64,000 nucleotides of DNA from Anaerolineaceae bacterium. Its GTDB lineage: Bacteria; Chloroflexota; Anaerolineae; Aggregatilineales; Phototrophicaceae. The notes under the pieces are model-generated. The model searched no databases. It was given only the letters and a program-made list of their open reading frames with translations, and was not told the origin of the DNA. The stretch spans positions 528,060 to 592,059 of the forward strand of contig JAPOVC010000014.1 of NCBI GenBank assembly GCA_026708325.1. Reading direction: 5' to 3'. Positions 16,980 to 26,308 of this stretch are shown in pieces (within the stretch, counting starts at the first letter, position 1; every line of letters begins with the position of its first letter). A program made the translations under genes and the position numbers.

Positions 16980-18011
16980 TCAGGATGCCGGCGCCCAGGT
17001 CAGCTTCCCTTCAGTCGCCACCGCGGCCAGTCGCCACATCTTGCCAGGCGTTAGCAGGTACAGCCCTTCCGCAGCCAGAACGCCCAAAAGGCCGGACCCG
17101 TCGGGCGACCACGCCAGTGCCGGCCCGTCCAGAACAGATGCGGTCAGGCGAGACAAATCGCCTGTGACAAGATCCACCTGCCAGACGTTCCAGGGGTCGC
17201 CATGGGCCATCACAGCGCCGGCAAAATTCCTGACCAGACCTGCACCACCCTGGCGCTCGCCGGATGCGCTAAACACAATCGCCTGGTCGCCAGGAGCGAA
17301 TCGTGGCGAGGCAAGCGCCCGAAAGGTCGCGCTGTTCACCAGTTCACGCGCCTGGCCGCCATCGGACCGGGCCAGCACCAACCCCTGCGACCCGTTCTCC
17401 GGGTCCGGACGCAAATAGACCATTTGCGCGCCGTCAGAAGACAATGCCGCCTGTTCCGCGTTTGTTAACAGCAGGTGGCGGGCCCCGTCCAGAGCCAGCC
17501 GCTCCACGTCCAGACGAATGGCATGAAGCTCGCCTCCCTGGTTTCGTTGAACCCGTTGGTGCGTAACCAGCAACCAGTCACCATCGGGCGACCACCAGGG
17601 GTCGCGCCAGGACTCAAGGGCGTCGGAACGGGTGACCAGGGGTCGCGGTTGGCTGAGAGGCAGGGACATGAGCCACAGGTCGGTGCTGCCGGACTGGAAA
17701 CCGGCTTCAGCGGGCGGCGCCCATGCCAGTGCCAGCTGACTGCCATCCGGTGACGCGGCCACGTCGCTCACCAGGCTACCTTCAGCCGGCAGCCACCATT
17801 GTTCAGTCAGGCCCGAGCGCAGATCATGGCGCCACAGACCTTCGAAACCCTGTGTGTAAAAGAGTTGCCCGCCAGGGTTCAGCTCCGCCGGCAGCGAGTC
17901 GAGTTGCACCAGGGCCATGCCCAGGCGTTGAACAACACTGTTGCCGGCCAGCAGCCACAGCAGCAACAGGGCGCCAGACGCCAGGGGCCAGCGCCAGCGC
18001 TTCGCGTGCAT
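16980..18011 (-). CDS. Membrane-anchored TolB-like WD40 beta-propeller protein
   Basis: A 343-residue protein beginning MHAKRWRWPLASGALLLLWL, a single N-terminal signal anchor, then propeller blades with the TolB/PD40 signatures ASPDGSQLALAW, WSPDGDWLLVTHQ, LSSDGAQMVYLR, FAPGDQAIVFSA and WSPDGSGLLGVLA. It probably sits on the outer face of the membrane as a binding or scaffold protein. ATG 18011 is chosen because the upstream in-frame extension lies inside iolD. It starts 8 bases after the iolD stop, so it is likely the last gene of the inositol operon. It converges on the glycosidase with 10 bases between. Confidence 0.75.
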   Translation of the reverse strand: MHAKRWRWPLASGALLLLWLLAGNSVVQRLGMALVQLDSLPAELNPGGQLFYTQGFEGLWRHDLRSGLTEQWWLPAEGSLVSDVAASPDGSQLALAWAPPAEAGFQSGSTDLWLMSLPLSQPRPLVTRSDALESWRDPWWSPDGDWLLVTHQRVQRNQGGELHAIRLDVERLALDGARHLLLTNAEQAALSSDGAQMVYLRPDPENGSQGLVLARSDGGQARELVNSATFRALASPRFAPGDQAIVFSASGERQGGAGLVRNFAGAVMAHGDPWNVWQVDLVTGDLSRLTASVLDGPALAWSPDGSGLLGVLAAEGLYLLTPGKMWRLAAVATEGKLTWAPAS

Positions 18012-18019
18012 GCCCTTGT

Positions 18020-19885
18020 CTACAGGTAGTAGCGTTCTTTCTTGCGGTCCTCTTCGTAGGCCGAGCGTGCCGCCTTCACGGCCTCGTTGTCCGAAACTTC
18101 GGCAACGGCCACGTCCCACCAGGACTCATAGTTTCCAACCCGTTGATGACGGTCAACCTCAATCACAATGCAAACGGGTCGGTTCTTTATCGATTGCGCC
18201 TCGCGAACGGCATCCGCCAGTTCGTCGCGGTTGGCGGCTTCAATCACGTGCGCGCCCAGACTGGCGCAATTGGCGGCGAAGTCGATGGGAAGGGTCTCGC
18301 CGTCCAGATGTCCGGAATCCGTGCGGTAACGGTATTTGGTGCCAAAGCCGTCGCTGCCGACTGCGTTCGACAGCCCTCCAATACTGGCGAAGCCATGGTT
18401 GTCCATCACAATGAAAGTGACCTTGATGCCTTCCTGTACCATGGTCACTATTTCACTGTTCATCATCAGATAGGAGCCATCCCCGACGAAGACGTAGACC
18501 TCCCGCTCCGGATCGGCCATGCGCTGCCCCATCCCGCCCGCGATTTCGTATCCCATGCAGGAGAACCCGTATTCGGTGTGGAATCCCCCGGGTTGGCTGG
18601 TGCGCCACAGCTTGTGCAAATCGCCGGGGACGCTGCCGGCCGCGCACATGACCACGTCCTTAGGTCGCGACAGCGTGTTGACCACGCCGATGACTTCGCC
18701 CTGGCTGATGACCGGGCCATGTTCGAGATTGTAAATTCGCTCGACCTCGGCGTCCCAGCTGGCATTGAATTGCGCGACTTTGGCGCGATAGTCGCCATCC
18801 ACCTGCCAGCCGGCCAGGGCGGGCGCCAGCTCCTCCAGCGTGACCCTGGCATCGCCGATCAGGGGTAGCGCAAGGTGCTTGAAGGCATCGAATTCACACA
18901 CGTTGATGTTGATGAAGCGCACATTTTCGTTTTGAAAAGCTGTCTTGGAAGCCGACGTAAAATCACTGAAACGCGTGCCAACGCCGATGACCAGATCGGC
19001 CTCGCGGGCGATGAGGTTTGCGCCCTCTGTTCCAGTAACTCCAACCGCCCCCAGATTGAGGGGATGGTCGTAGGGCAACGCGCCCTTGCCCGCAAAGGTC
19101 TCTGTCGACGGGATTCCGGTCTGTTCGACGAATTCCCGCAAGGCGCCGGCCGCCTCGCTGTACAGCGTGCCGCCTCCGGAAACGATCAGCGGACGACGAC
19201 TCTCGCGAATCCAAGCAGCTGCCACCCGCAAGGCTGACGCATCCGGCCGGTTGCGCGGGACCTGCCACACGCGTTTTTCAAACATCCCTGTCGGAAAGTC
19301 AAAGGCTTCCGACTGCACGTCCTGCGGCAAACTCAGGGTGACGGCGCCGGTATCGGCGGGGGACAACAGGGTGCGCATCGCCTCCGGCAAGGCCGTGATG
19401 AGCTGCTCTGGCCGGTTGATGCGGTCCCAGTAACGCGAGAGCGGCCGAAAGGCATCGTTGACCGAAAAGTCCTGGGAGTGCGACGATTCCACCTGCTGCA
19501 GCACTGGCGCCTGAATGCGCTCGGCAAAAATGTCGCCGGGCAGCAGCAGCACCGGCAGGCGGTTGACCGTCGCCACTGCCGCGCCAGTGAGCATGTTGGT
19601 CGCGCCTGGCCCAATGGACGAGGTGCAGGCGAAGGTTTGCAGACGATTCTTCGCCCTGGCATAGGCGATGCCGGCCAGCACCTGGGCCTGTTCATTGCGG
19701 GACTGATAGAAACGCAGCAGATGCGAGTGTTGCTGCAGGGCCTGACCCAGCCCGGCCACGTTGCCGTGGCCGAAGATGCCCCAGGCACCGGCGAAAAAGC
19801 GTTGTTCCTGACCGTCGCGCCCGCTGTACTGGTTGGCCAGATACAACACCAGCGCCTGTGACGTTGTGAGTCGTGTGGTTTTCAT
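18020..19885 (-). CDS. iolD: 3D-(3,5/4)-trihydroxycyclohexane-1,2-dione hydrolase
   Basis: A 621-residue thiamine-diphosphate enzyme that opens the inositol-derived diketone ring to 5-deoxy-glucuronate. Family features are RFFAGAWGIFGHGNVAGLG at the N-terminus, ACTSSIGPGATNMLTGAA, and the ThDP motif GDGSYLMMNSEIVTM with MDNHGF. IolD-typical segments include EYGFSCMGYEIAGGMG. ATG 19885 follows GGGAG. It lies 16 bases downstream of iolB in the order iolG-iolC-iolB-iolD. Confidence 0.93.
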   Translation of the reverse strand: MKTTRLTTSQALVLYLANQYSGRDGQEQRFFAGAWGIFGHGNVAGLGQALQQHSHLLRFYQSRNEQAQVLAGIAYARAKNRLQTFACTSSIGPGATNMLTGAAVATVNRLPVLLLPGDIFAERIQAPVLQQVESSHSQDFSVNDAFRPLSRYWDRINRPEQLITALPEAMRTLLSPADTGAVTLSLPQDVQSEAFDFPTGMFEKRVWQVPRNRPDASALRVAAAWIRESRRPLIVSGGGTLYSEAAGALREFVEQTGIPSTETFAGKGALPYDHPLNLGAVGVTGTEGANLIAREADLVIGVGTRFSDFTSASKTAFQNENVRFININVCEFDAFKHLALPLIGDARVTLEELAPALAGWQVDGDYRAKVAQFNASWDAEVERIYNLEHGPVISQGEVIGVVNTLSRPKDVVMCAAGSVPGDLHKLWRTSQPGGFHTEYGFSCMGYEIAGGMGQRMADPEREVYVFVGDGSYLMMNSEIVTMVQEGIKVTFIVMDNHGFASIGGLSNAVGSDGFGTKYRYRTDSGHLDGETLPIDFAANCASLGAHVIEAANRDELADAVREAQSIKNRPVCIVIEVDRHQRVGNYESWWDVAVAEVSDNEAVKAARSAYEEDRKKERYYL

Positions 19886-19901
19886 CAGGATACTCCCGGG
19901 T

Positions 19902-20798
19902 TTAGCGCTGCCGCCGGCCTGGCTCCATTCCCATGTCGACAATTGGCAGTCGCGGATCTTTCCATGTCCAGCTGTCCTTCACCCAGGCATAGTCCGGGTC
20001 ATCGCTGTTGGCCAGCGACTGGGCGGAACCTGCCAGGAAATTCAGGTAATAGCTCGTGTAGCCATGGGCGCTGACGACCGGGTGATAGCCCTCGGGCACC
20101 AGCACGGCGTCATGTTCCTGCGCCATCATCACGGCATCGATGCTGCGGTCGTCATTGTAAACACGCTGGTAGGCATAGCCGCCGGGACGATCAAACTTGT
20201 AGAAATAGATCTCTTCCAGGTCCGCTTCCAGCAGGTTGCCCTCTTCGTCCTCGCGGTGCACGTCGTGTTTGTGACCGGGATAGCTTGACCAGTTGCCGGG
20301 AGGCGTATAGACCTCCACTGCGACGATACGCTGGCAGTTGAAGCCCGGCGGAAGGATGCCGTTGATCTGGCGGGTGGCGTTGGTGCCGCCACGAATCTCT
20401 ATCTCGCTGTTCTGTGGCGTCACCAGTTGCGCCGGATAGTCCTCCTCGGCCGGCACTTCGCAGATTGCCACTTCAAGCCCCTCCGTCAAGGCCTCCAGCT
20501 CCCAGTCGGTACCCCGCGGCAGATAAACGGCCCAGGGCATGCCACTGAAAACATTGGGGCGCCGCCCGATATGCTCAAAACTGGCGCGGCTGCTGCGAAC
20601 GCTACACTGACCACCCAGAATCACAATCGCCACTTCCATGTCACCGTTCGAGGCGGCGTAGCGCTGGCCCCGATTGAGGCGCAGGGCGTACATGCCCAGG
20701 TATTCCCAGCCCGCCTGGGCGGGGGTCACCCGCGCGAACTCGCCGCAAGCGCCCCGGTCGCCGGATCGCACCAGCATGGTTTCGGCCGTGTATTGCAC
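19902..20798 (-). CDS. iolB: 5-deoxy-glucuronate isomerase
   Basis: A 298-residue bicupin that isomerises 5-deoxy-D-glucuronate to 5-dehydro-2-deoxy-D-gluconate. Metal-site segments are SSYPGHKHDVHREDEEGNL and LEEIYFYKFDRPGGYAYQRV, with VLVPEGYHPVVSAHGYTSYY later. I chose GTG 20798, behind AAGGAGG. A longer frame from 20852 would overlap iolC. The spacing to iolC is 16 bases. Confidence 0.93.
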   Translation of the reverse strand: MQYTAETMLVRSGDRGACGEFARVTPAQAGWEYLGMYALRLNRGQRYAASNGDMEVAIVILGGQCSVRSSRASFEHIGRRPNVFSGMPWAVYLPRGTDWELEALTEGLEVAICEVPAEEDYPAQLVTPQNSEIEIRGGTNATRQINGILPPGFNCQRIVAVEVYTPPGNWSSYPGHKHDVHREDEEGNLLEADLEEIYFYKFDRPGGYAYQRVYNDDRSIDAVMMAQEHDAVLVPEGYHPVVSAHGYTSYYLNFLAGSAQSLANSDDPDYAWVKDSWTWKDPRLPIVDMGMEPGRRQR

Positions 20799-20814
20799 GT
20801 CTCGCCGTCCTCCT

Positions 20815-21828
20815 TCAGTCCAGCCCGCCATATCCGGCAACGAAGGCGTCAACTTCGGCCATGGTAGGCATGAAATCTGCGCATCCGTGTTTCGTCACCA
20901 CGATGGCGCCGCAGGCATTCCCCAGGCGCGCCGAGCGGTACCAGCCCCAGTCCCGCACCAGGCCGTAGAGGAATCCCGCGCCGAAGGCATCCCCCGCGCC
21001 AAGGATATTGTAAATCTTCACCGGGAAACCCGGCGCCTCGATAATCTCCCCGTCTCGCAGATGAATGCGGGCGCCCTGGGCGCCGACCTTTTCCACGACC
21101 GCTTCCGGGCCGCTTTCGAGGATCCTGCCGATGGCAGCCAGGGTATCGCCCGTCACCTTTGCGTCGGACACCTGCGAGTGGGTCAACTCCATTTGTTCCA
21201 CGCTGGACAGGGTGGCGGCGTTGATTTCATCCTCCGTGCCGAGGACCACGTCCACCAGGGGCAGCGTCGAGCGCGCCACGACGCCAAAGGCGCGAATATC
21301 AGACCACTGGTCAGGCCGAAAATCGATGTCGAAGACCACGCGGGCCCCGGACTGGCGCGCCAACTCGGCAGCAAACATGGTCGCGGTGCGACTGGGCTCC
21401 AGACTCAGGTTGGTGCCGGCAAACTGGAACACCTCGCAATCCGTCACCGGCGCGGCGAGCACGTCATCAATGGTCAGGTTGATATCCGCGCAATTGTCGC
21501 GATAGTACTGCAGGGGAAAGCGGTCCGGCGGCTCGATGCCCAGCAGGACGCAACTGCTGCGCATGCCGGCCTTGCGCGGAATGTAGTCCGTCGGCACGCC
21601 CTCCTCGCGCAGAAAGTGCAACAGGAAATCTCCTACGGGGTCCTCACCGACTGCCGTCAGCAGCGCCGCCTTCGCGCCCAGCCGGGTAGCGCCAACGCTA
21701 ATATTGGTCGGTGACCCACCGACATAGGCCGCAAAGCTGTCGATCTTGACAAAGGGGCTGCCGATGTCGTTGGAGTACAGATCAATGGAACTGCGACCCA
21801 TGTGCAGGCTTTGCCAACTTTTGGCCAT
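20815..21828 (-). CDS. iolC: 5-dehydro-2-deoxygluconokinase
   Basis: A 337-residue PfkB-family kinase that phosphorylates 5-dehydro-2-deoxygluconate. It shows GRSSIDLYSNDIG near the N-terminus, the VGGSPTNISVGATRLG substrate loop and the catalytic/anion-hole motif GAGDAFGAGFLYGL. Unlike some IolC proteins it has no fused C-terminal aldolase-like (DUF2090) domain. The following IolJ aldolase step must therefore come from another protein, possibly the LacD-like aldolase at 39.4 kb. Confidence 0.92.
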   Translation of the reverse strand: MAKSWQSLHMGRSSIDLYSNDIGSPFVKIDSFAAYVGGSPTNISVGATRLGAKAALLTAVGEDPVGDFLLHFLREEGVPTDYIPRKAGMRSSCVLLGIEPPDRFPLQYYRDNCADINLTIDDVLAAPVTDCEVFQFAGTNLSLEPSRTATMFAAELARQSGARVVFDIDFRPDQWSDIRAFGVVARSTLPLVDVVLGTEDEINAATLSSVEQMELTHSQVSDAKVTGDTLAAIGRILESGPEAVVEKVGAQGARIHLRDGEIIEAPGFPVKIYNILGAGDAFGAGFLYGLVRDWGWYRSARLGNACGAIVVTKHGCADFMPTMAEVDAFVAGYGGLD

Positions 21829-21849
21829 GTCTACTCCACGGACAAGCGC

Positions 21850-22884
21850 TTATGCCAGGGGATTATAGAACGCGTTTTCAATCTCTTCCATGCGAACCGG
21901 TCGACCACGCTCATGGGACAGGAAGGCGGCCAAACCCATCACCACCGGCATGCGGCCATCGAATCCATCCACCTCTATCGGCGTGCCCTCGGTCAGGGCC
22001 CGCACAAAGGACTCCATTTCGCGCGCAAAGCTCTCCGTATAGCGTTCCATGAAAAATTCAAAGGGTGGATCGCGCCGGATGCTGGCGCCGTCGCTGATCG
22101 TCACGGCGTTGTCGTAGCGATTGTCGGTCTTCGCGGACCCGCCGCTGCCAAAAACTTCAACCCGCTGGTCGTAACCGAACACTGCCTTGCGACTGTTGTC
22201 TATCATCCCCAGAACACCGTTTTGAAAGCGCATGATGAGCAGCGTGGTGTCCAGATCGCCCAGTTCGGCAAGTTCCGGCACGATGTTGATGGTGCCTGTG
22301 GCATAGATCTCCTCGATTTCGGAGCCAATCAGATAACGCGCCAAATCGAAGTCGTGCACGGTCATGTCCACGAAAATACCGCCGGAATTGCGCGTGTAGG
22401 ACATGGGCGCCGGGTAGGGGTCCCGGCTGATGATGTGCAGGATATGGGGATCGCCGATTTCTCCGGCCTCAATCGCCTGACGCACCCGCCTGTGGTTGGG
22501 GTCAAAGCGGCGGTTGAAGCCAACCTGCAACATGACGCCGGCGTCCTTTACTGCCGTCAGCGCCTGGTCAATGCGCGCCACGTCCAGGTCAATGGGCTTT
22601 TCGCAGAAGATGTGTTTGCCGGCGCGCGCAGCTTCCTCCATCAGCGGCGCATGGGTATTCGTCGTGGTGCAAATGATGACCGCGTCGATCGACTCATCCT
22701 CCAGCACGTCCCGGTGATCTGTCGTGTGTCGCGGGATATCAAAGTTTTCCGCAGTCTCCGCGGCCACGTTGCCGAAGGGATCGGCGATGATTTCGACTCC
22801 GGCGTCGGGAATCCGGTTCGCCAGCGTTTTAAGGTGCGTTTGGGCGATGCGCCCTGCCCCCAGCACTCCCAGCTTTACACCCAT
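21850..22884 (-). CDS. iolG: Inositol 2-dehydrogenase, Gfo/Idh/MocA family
   Basis: A 344-residue NAD(P)-dependent oxidoreductase. The Rossmann glycine motif is VLGAGRIAQTHLK at the N-terminus, then HIFCEKPIDLD, the EKP motif with the catalytic Lys, and VGFNRRFDPNHRRVRQAIE, typical of inositol dehydrogenases. DMTVHDFDLARYL carries the catalytic Asp and His. ATG 22884 follows GAGAG. It opens the iolG-C-B-D run, 21 bases before iolC. It should oxidise myo-inositol or a stereoisomer to the inosose. Confidence 0.9.
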   Translation of the reverse strand: MGVKLGVLGAGRIAQTHLKTLANRIPDAGVEIIADPFGNVAAETAENFDIPRHTTDHRDVLEDESIDAVIICTTTNTHAPLMEEAARAGKHIFCEKPIDLDVARIDQALTAVKDAGVMLQVGFNRRFDPNHRRVRQAIEAGEIGDPHILHIISRDPYPAPMSYTRNSGGIFVDMTVHDFDLARYLIGSEIEEIYATGTINIVPELAELGDLDTTLLIMRFQNGVLGMIDNSRKAVFGYDQRVEVFGSGGSAKTDNRYDNAVTISDGASIRRDPPFEFFMERYTESFAREMESFVRALTEGTPIEVDGFDGRMPVVMGLAAFLSHERGRPVRMEEIENAFYNPLA

Positions 22885-22922
22885 GTCGGCACTCTCTCCA
22901 TCACGTTCAGGGAAATCATAAT

Positions 22923-23165
22923 TCAGGACCCTTGCGTCAGGAGCACGCTGCCGACGATTGACAATACGCCCATCACAGTGCAACCGATCGCATAGCGCTG
23001 GGCGACGCGGTCCCAGTCTGCCGGCTGTTCCGGATTGCGGCGGCGCCAGGCGCGCTCAAGACTGAGCAAGCGCCACAGGCGCTGCGGATCGAAGCGACCG
23101 AGATAGGCGATGCCCAGAAACAGGCAACCTCCAATGAACAGTATCGGGTCGGGGTTCATGTTCAT
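22923..23165 (-). CDS. Small two-helix membrane protein
   Basis: An 80-residue protein with two hydrophobic helices, PDPILFIGGCLFLGIAYLG near the N-terminus and YAIGCTVMGVLSIVGSVLL near the C-terminus. A basic stretch with ERAWRRRNPEQ separates them. Its start overlaps the stop of the upstream dehydrogenase by 4 bases (ATGA), evidence that it is a real translated gene. I do not recognise the family. Sitting inside the inositol operon, it may help a transporter or membrane-bound enzyme. Confidence 0.65.
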   Translation of the reverse strand: MNMNPDPILFIGGCLFLGIAYLGRFDPQRLWRLLSLERAWRRRNPEQPADWDRVAQRYAIGCTVMGVLSIVGSVLLTQGS

Positions 23166-24319
23166 CCGGGCAGCAGGATGATCTTGGCATCCTCGCGACT
23201 TTCCAGACGCCGGAAAGCGGCTACAGCGTCATCCAGCGGCAGCCGTTCGCTGACCATCGCCCGCATGTCTATGCGCCTGGCAGTCATCAGGCGTATTACG
23301 TTCTGGAAGACCCCCTTGCCAGCATGACCCAGTGAACCCGCCAACTGAACGCCGCGCTGTTTGTAGGTCACGATGGGCAAAAGGGGTCGTTCTCCGCCCA
23401 TGCCGATATCGATAATCGTCGCATTGACCGCCAGACAGGACTCAAGGGGTTGCAGCGTCTTGTCCGCGAAACCGGCGCACTCAACCACGTAGTCCACGCC
23501 CCGGCCTCCGGTCAATTCCAGCAAAGACTCATTGAGGTCCACGTCCGCGGGATCAAGCACTTCGGACGCCCCCATGCGCATGGCGATCGCCCGGCGACTG
23601 CAGGAAGGATCGACGACGATCACCTGGCAAGCGCCGGCGGCGATGGCCAGCGCTTCCGCGGCCAGGCCGATGGGTCCGGCCCCAAAGATGACCACGTGAT
23701 GCCCTGGCGTCCAGGTGTCGGTCCGATTGAACAGGCCCTGGTAGGAGACGCCGGTGGGTTCCACCATCGCGCCCATGACCAGCGCTTCCTCCTCGCTTCC
23801 GAGCGCATCGGCCAGCTCATCCAGCTTCCAGCAGTAGCGCTCGCGCACGGCGATGTACTCCGCCATGGCGCCGGGAATGGTGAAGCCGATCTCTCCCATG
23901 TATTCGCAATGGTTGACGAAACCCTTGCGGCAGGAGATGCACTCGCCACACCACTGAATCTCTTCCACGGCCACCAGATCGCCGACACGCAGGTCGCGCA
24001 CGTCCTCGCCAGTTTCCACCACGCGTCCGGCAAACTCGTGACCCAAAATGTTGGGGGCAGTGGCATAGCCCGGGTAAATCATGTAGCCGTCGCTGTCAGC
24101 TTCGTACATGTGCATGTCCGAGCCACAGATGCCGACCGCGGCCACCTGAACGCGCACCTGGTCCGGCTTCAGGTCGGGCTCAGGGACCTGACCGAGCGCG
24201 ATGCGCGGGCTGCGCCACACCATGTGGGCGTTGCGGATATTGCGCGTCTCGAGTTCACGCTCGTCGGGCCTGTATTCCGGGCGCGGCGCCCATTCCGCGT
24301 GGAGTGTCAGGGCCTGCAT
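23162..24319 (-). CDS. Zinc-dependent medium-chain dehydrogenase, scyllo-inosose 3-dehydrogenase/polyol type
   Basis: A 385-residue zinc alcohol dehydrogenase. It has the catalytic zinc ligands in VGICGSDMHMYE, GHEFAGRVVETGEDV and the structural zinc Cys cluster CGECISCRKGFVNHC. The NAD-binding motif is VIFGAGPIGLAAEALAIAAG. A roughly 35-residue N-terminal extension (MQALTLHAEWAPRPEYRPDE) is like that of inositol-pathway IolM-type dehydrogenases, as I recall them, rather than ordinary sorbitol dehydrogenases. Operon position supports an inosose or inositol stereoisomer as substrate. The start overlaps the end of the upstream SDR gene by 13 bases. Confidence 0.8.
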   Translation of the reverse strand: MQALTLHAEWAPRPEYRPDERELETRNIRNAHMVWRSPRIALGQVPEPDLKPDQVRVQVAAVGICGSDMHMYEADSDGYMIYPGYATAPNILGHEFAGRVVETGEDVRDLRVGDLVAVEEIQWCGECISCRKGFVNHCEYMGEIGFTIPGAMAEYIAVRERYCWKLDELADALGSEEEALVMGAMVEPTGVSYQGLFNRTDTWTPGHHVVIFGAGPIGLAAEALAIAAGACQVIVVDPSCSRRAIAMRMGASEVLDPADVDLNESLLELTGGRGVDYVVECAGFADKTLQPLESCLAVNATIIDIGMGGERPLLPIVTYKQRGVQLAGSLGHAGKGVFQNVIRLMTARRIDMRAMVSERLPLDDAVAAFRRLESREDAKIILLPG

Positions 24320-25293
24320 GCTGCTTTCCCCCGTCCGTCATGAAAGGCGTACCATTCCTGCCTGAAGGCCGCCGTCCCTTCAGCGACGTTCATCGCCCTG
24401 CGACCCAGAACGGCGCTGGAATGCTCGACACTGGCGCAACTGCGGTAGGGGATGCCTATGCCGGCATGGATTTCGAGCGTCCTGGGATCCGTCGGGACAG
24501 CGGCGACCAGACCTGGGTCCGCGTCAAAAGCGTTTGCAACCGCGCGGGCGAAGTCCAGGCGGCCGATCGATTCACTGCCAAAACAATGGAAGACGCCCCT
24601 GGCATCGCTGCGCCCCAGACGCAGCAACATGTCGGCGCAATCGGAAGCCAGGGTCGGATGCGCCTGCATATTGGTGTTGGGCCCGGTCCAGATCTCGGCC
24701 ACGCGCCCACGCGTAATCTGGTCGGCGACAAACACGCCCATTTCGAAACCGAGCGACTGTTCCCTGCGCAACATGGCGGGAACGGCATAATTCATCCCGT
24801 AGACTCCCGCGAGACGTCCCACGCCGTAGTTGAGATCGTCCATCACGCCCAGCGCCTGTTCGCACACGGCCTTCATGATGCCGTAGTAATTCACCGGCAG
24901 CGGCGGTGAGAACTCCGTCACCAGTGGCACCATGCCGTCAAAGACCCAGTCGGTGGAGACAAAAACAAGCCGGGACTCTGTCTCCCGGCAGGCTTTTGCG
25001 AAGGCCAGGGTCGAATCGACCATGATGGCCCAGGCCAGTTCGCGATTGTTGCGCATCCACACCTGGTCGACCGAGGCTGCGGTGTGGACGACGACATCCG
25101 GCCGGTATTTCATCATGGAAAGACGAATGGCCTCTGCGTCGCTGATGTCCAGCGGGTCCAGTTCGTAGTCCACCTTCCATTCAGGCTCCGGGCCGAATTG
25201 CGAGGCAATGACTTCAAGGTTATCCTGCGCCCGGGCGAGGCGGATGAGGTTGCTGCCCACCAGACCGGTACCGCCGGTTACGTAGAGCTTCAT
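24307..25293 (-). CDS. NAD(P)-dependent SDR, RmlD/epimerase-like
   Basis: A 328-residue extended short-chain dehydrogenase/reductase. The nucleotide motif is VTGGTGLVGSNLIRLA at the N-terminus. VVHTAASVDQVW and VFVSTDWVFDG are typical of the dTDP-4-dehydrorhamnose reductase branch, and the catalytic YYGIMK has the YxxxK pair. No other rhamnose biosynthesis gene is nearby. It is the first gene of the minus-strand inositol operon and may act on an inositol or sugar intermediate. Divergent from the DapA-family gene with 38 bases between starts. Confidence 0.8.
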   Translation of the reverse strand: MKLYVTGGTGLVGSNLIRLARAQDNLEVIASQFGPEPEWKVDYELDPLDISDAEAIRLSMMKYRPDVVVHTAASVDQVWMRNNRELAWAIMVDSTLAFAKACRETESRLVFVSTDWVFDGMVPLVTEFSPPLPVNYYGIMKAVCEQALGVMDDLNYGVGRLAGVYGMNYAVPAMLRREQSLGFEMGVFVADQITRGRVAEIWTGPNTNMQAHPTLASDCADMLLRLGRSDARGVFHCFGSESIGRLDFARAVANAFDADPGLVAAVPTDPRTLEIHAGIGIPYRSCASVEHSSAVLGRRAMNVAEGTAAFRQEWYAFHDGRGKAACRP

Positions 25294-25331
25294 TCCTGTC
25301 CCTGCCGAGATACGCAGTCGCGGAGTATACC

Positions 25332-26252
25332 ATGCTGGAAGGCATCATCCCCATCGTGTTTGTCCCCTTTGACGAACAGGGCGACATCGACGAAAGGGGG
25401 CTTCAGCGCGTCGTTCGCTTCGAGCTGGACGGCGGCGTGAACGGGATTGGCATCAACGGCTTTGCCAGCGAGGCCTACAAACTGACCGACGACGAACGAC
25501 GACGAACCGTAGAGATTGTCGCTGCGGAAGTGGCCGGCAGCGTGCCGCTGGTGATCGGCATTGCGCCCGGCAGCACGGAAGCCGCCCTTCGTCAGGCGCG
25601 AGAATTCGCTCGCTGGCATCCCTCGGCTCTCATGACGCTGCCGCCGGCGACCATGCAGGTCGCCCCGGCCGCGCTGGTCGATCACTATGTCGATCTGGGG
25701 CATGCGGCGGACGCGCCCCTGATGGTGCAACAGTCGCCTCACATCCAGGGCTATGCCGGCACGGGCCTTGAAACATCGGCGCTGGCAGAAATCGCAGGGC
25801 GGGCGGCCAACGTGCGTTACTTCAAGATCGAAGGTCCCGGCGCGGCGGATCGCATCGCCGACCTCAGGGCGCATGTCGACGGCGACATGGTCCGTATGTT
25901 TGGCGGCGGTGGCGGAATCACCCTGCCGGACGAACTTCGCGCGGGATCCTCGGGTCTTATCCCGGGCGTCGGTTTCAACGAGTATTTTTGCCGCGCCTGG
26001 CCGCTCTGGCGCTCGGACCGCCAGGACGATGCGCTGGCCGTGCTCAATGAGATCCAGCCCCTCGTCGCTGCCGTGTCCGGCCCCGGCCATGAATTCTCCC
26101 TGCACGCCAGAAAGCACCTCATGCAACGCGCCGGCTACATTCAGCACGCCGTTGTCCGCCGGCCCAGCGTGGAAGTCAATCGGCAGCAAATTGTTGACCT
26201 GAACGCAATCGTGGATGCTTTGGACCTGCGCATCTCCCGCCGGGGCAGTTGA
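25332..26252 (+). CDS. DapA/KDG-aldolase family lyase
   Basis: A 306-residue class I aldolase/dehydratase of the dihydrodipicolinate synthase superfamily. It opens LEGIIPIVFVPFDEQGDID and has GINGFASEAYKLTDDER (the GxxGE-like loop) and the Schiff-base lysine in RYFKIEGPG. Members cleave or dehydrate 2-keto-3-deoxy sugar acids, N-acetylneuraminate or related compounds. Next to sugar oxidoreductases it more likely handles a keto-deoxy sugar acid than lysine biosynthesis. It is 56 bases upstream of an oxidoreductase on the same strand. Confidence 0.82.
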   Translation: MLEGIIPIVFVPFDEQGDIDERGLQRVVRFELDGGVNGIGINGFASEAYKLTDDERRRTVEIVAAEVAGSVPLVIGIAPGSTEAALRQAREFARWHPSALMTLPPATMQVAPAALVDHYVDLGHAADAPLMVQQSPHIQGYAGTGLETSALAEIAGRAANVRYFKIEGPGAADRIADLRAHVDGDMVRMFGGGGGITLPDELRAGSSGLIPGVGFNEYFCRAWPLWRSDRQDDALAVLNEIQPLVAAVSGPGHEFSLHARKHLMQRAGYIQHAVVRRPSVEVNRQQIVDLNAIVDALDLRISRRGS

Positions 26253-26308
26253 CAGGCGGTCGAAGACCAGGCAGGATGACGCGCGGCCTGTCTGACCTGG
26301 AGGAAAGT

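Noticed and set aside
25294..25331. Divergent promoter between SDR and DapA-family genes
   Set aside because: Only 38 bases separate the two starts. No hexamer pair with proper spacing fits inside, so promoters must lie in the coding sequences or be of another type.
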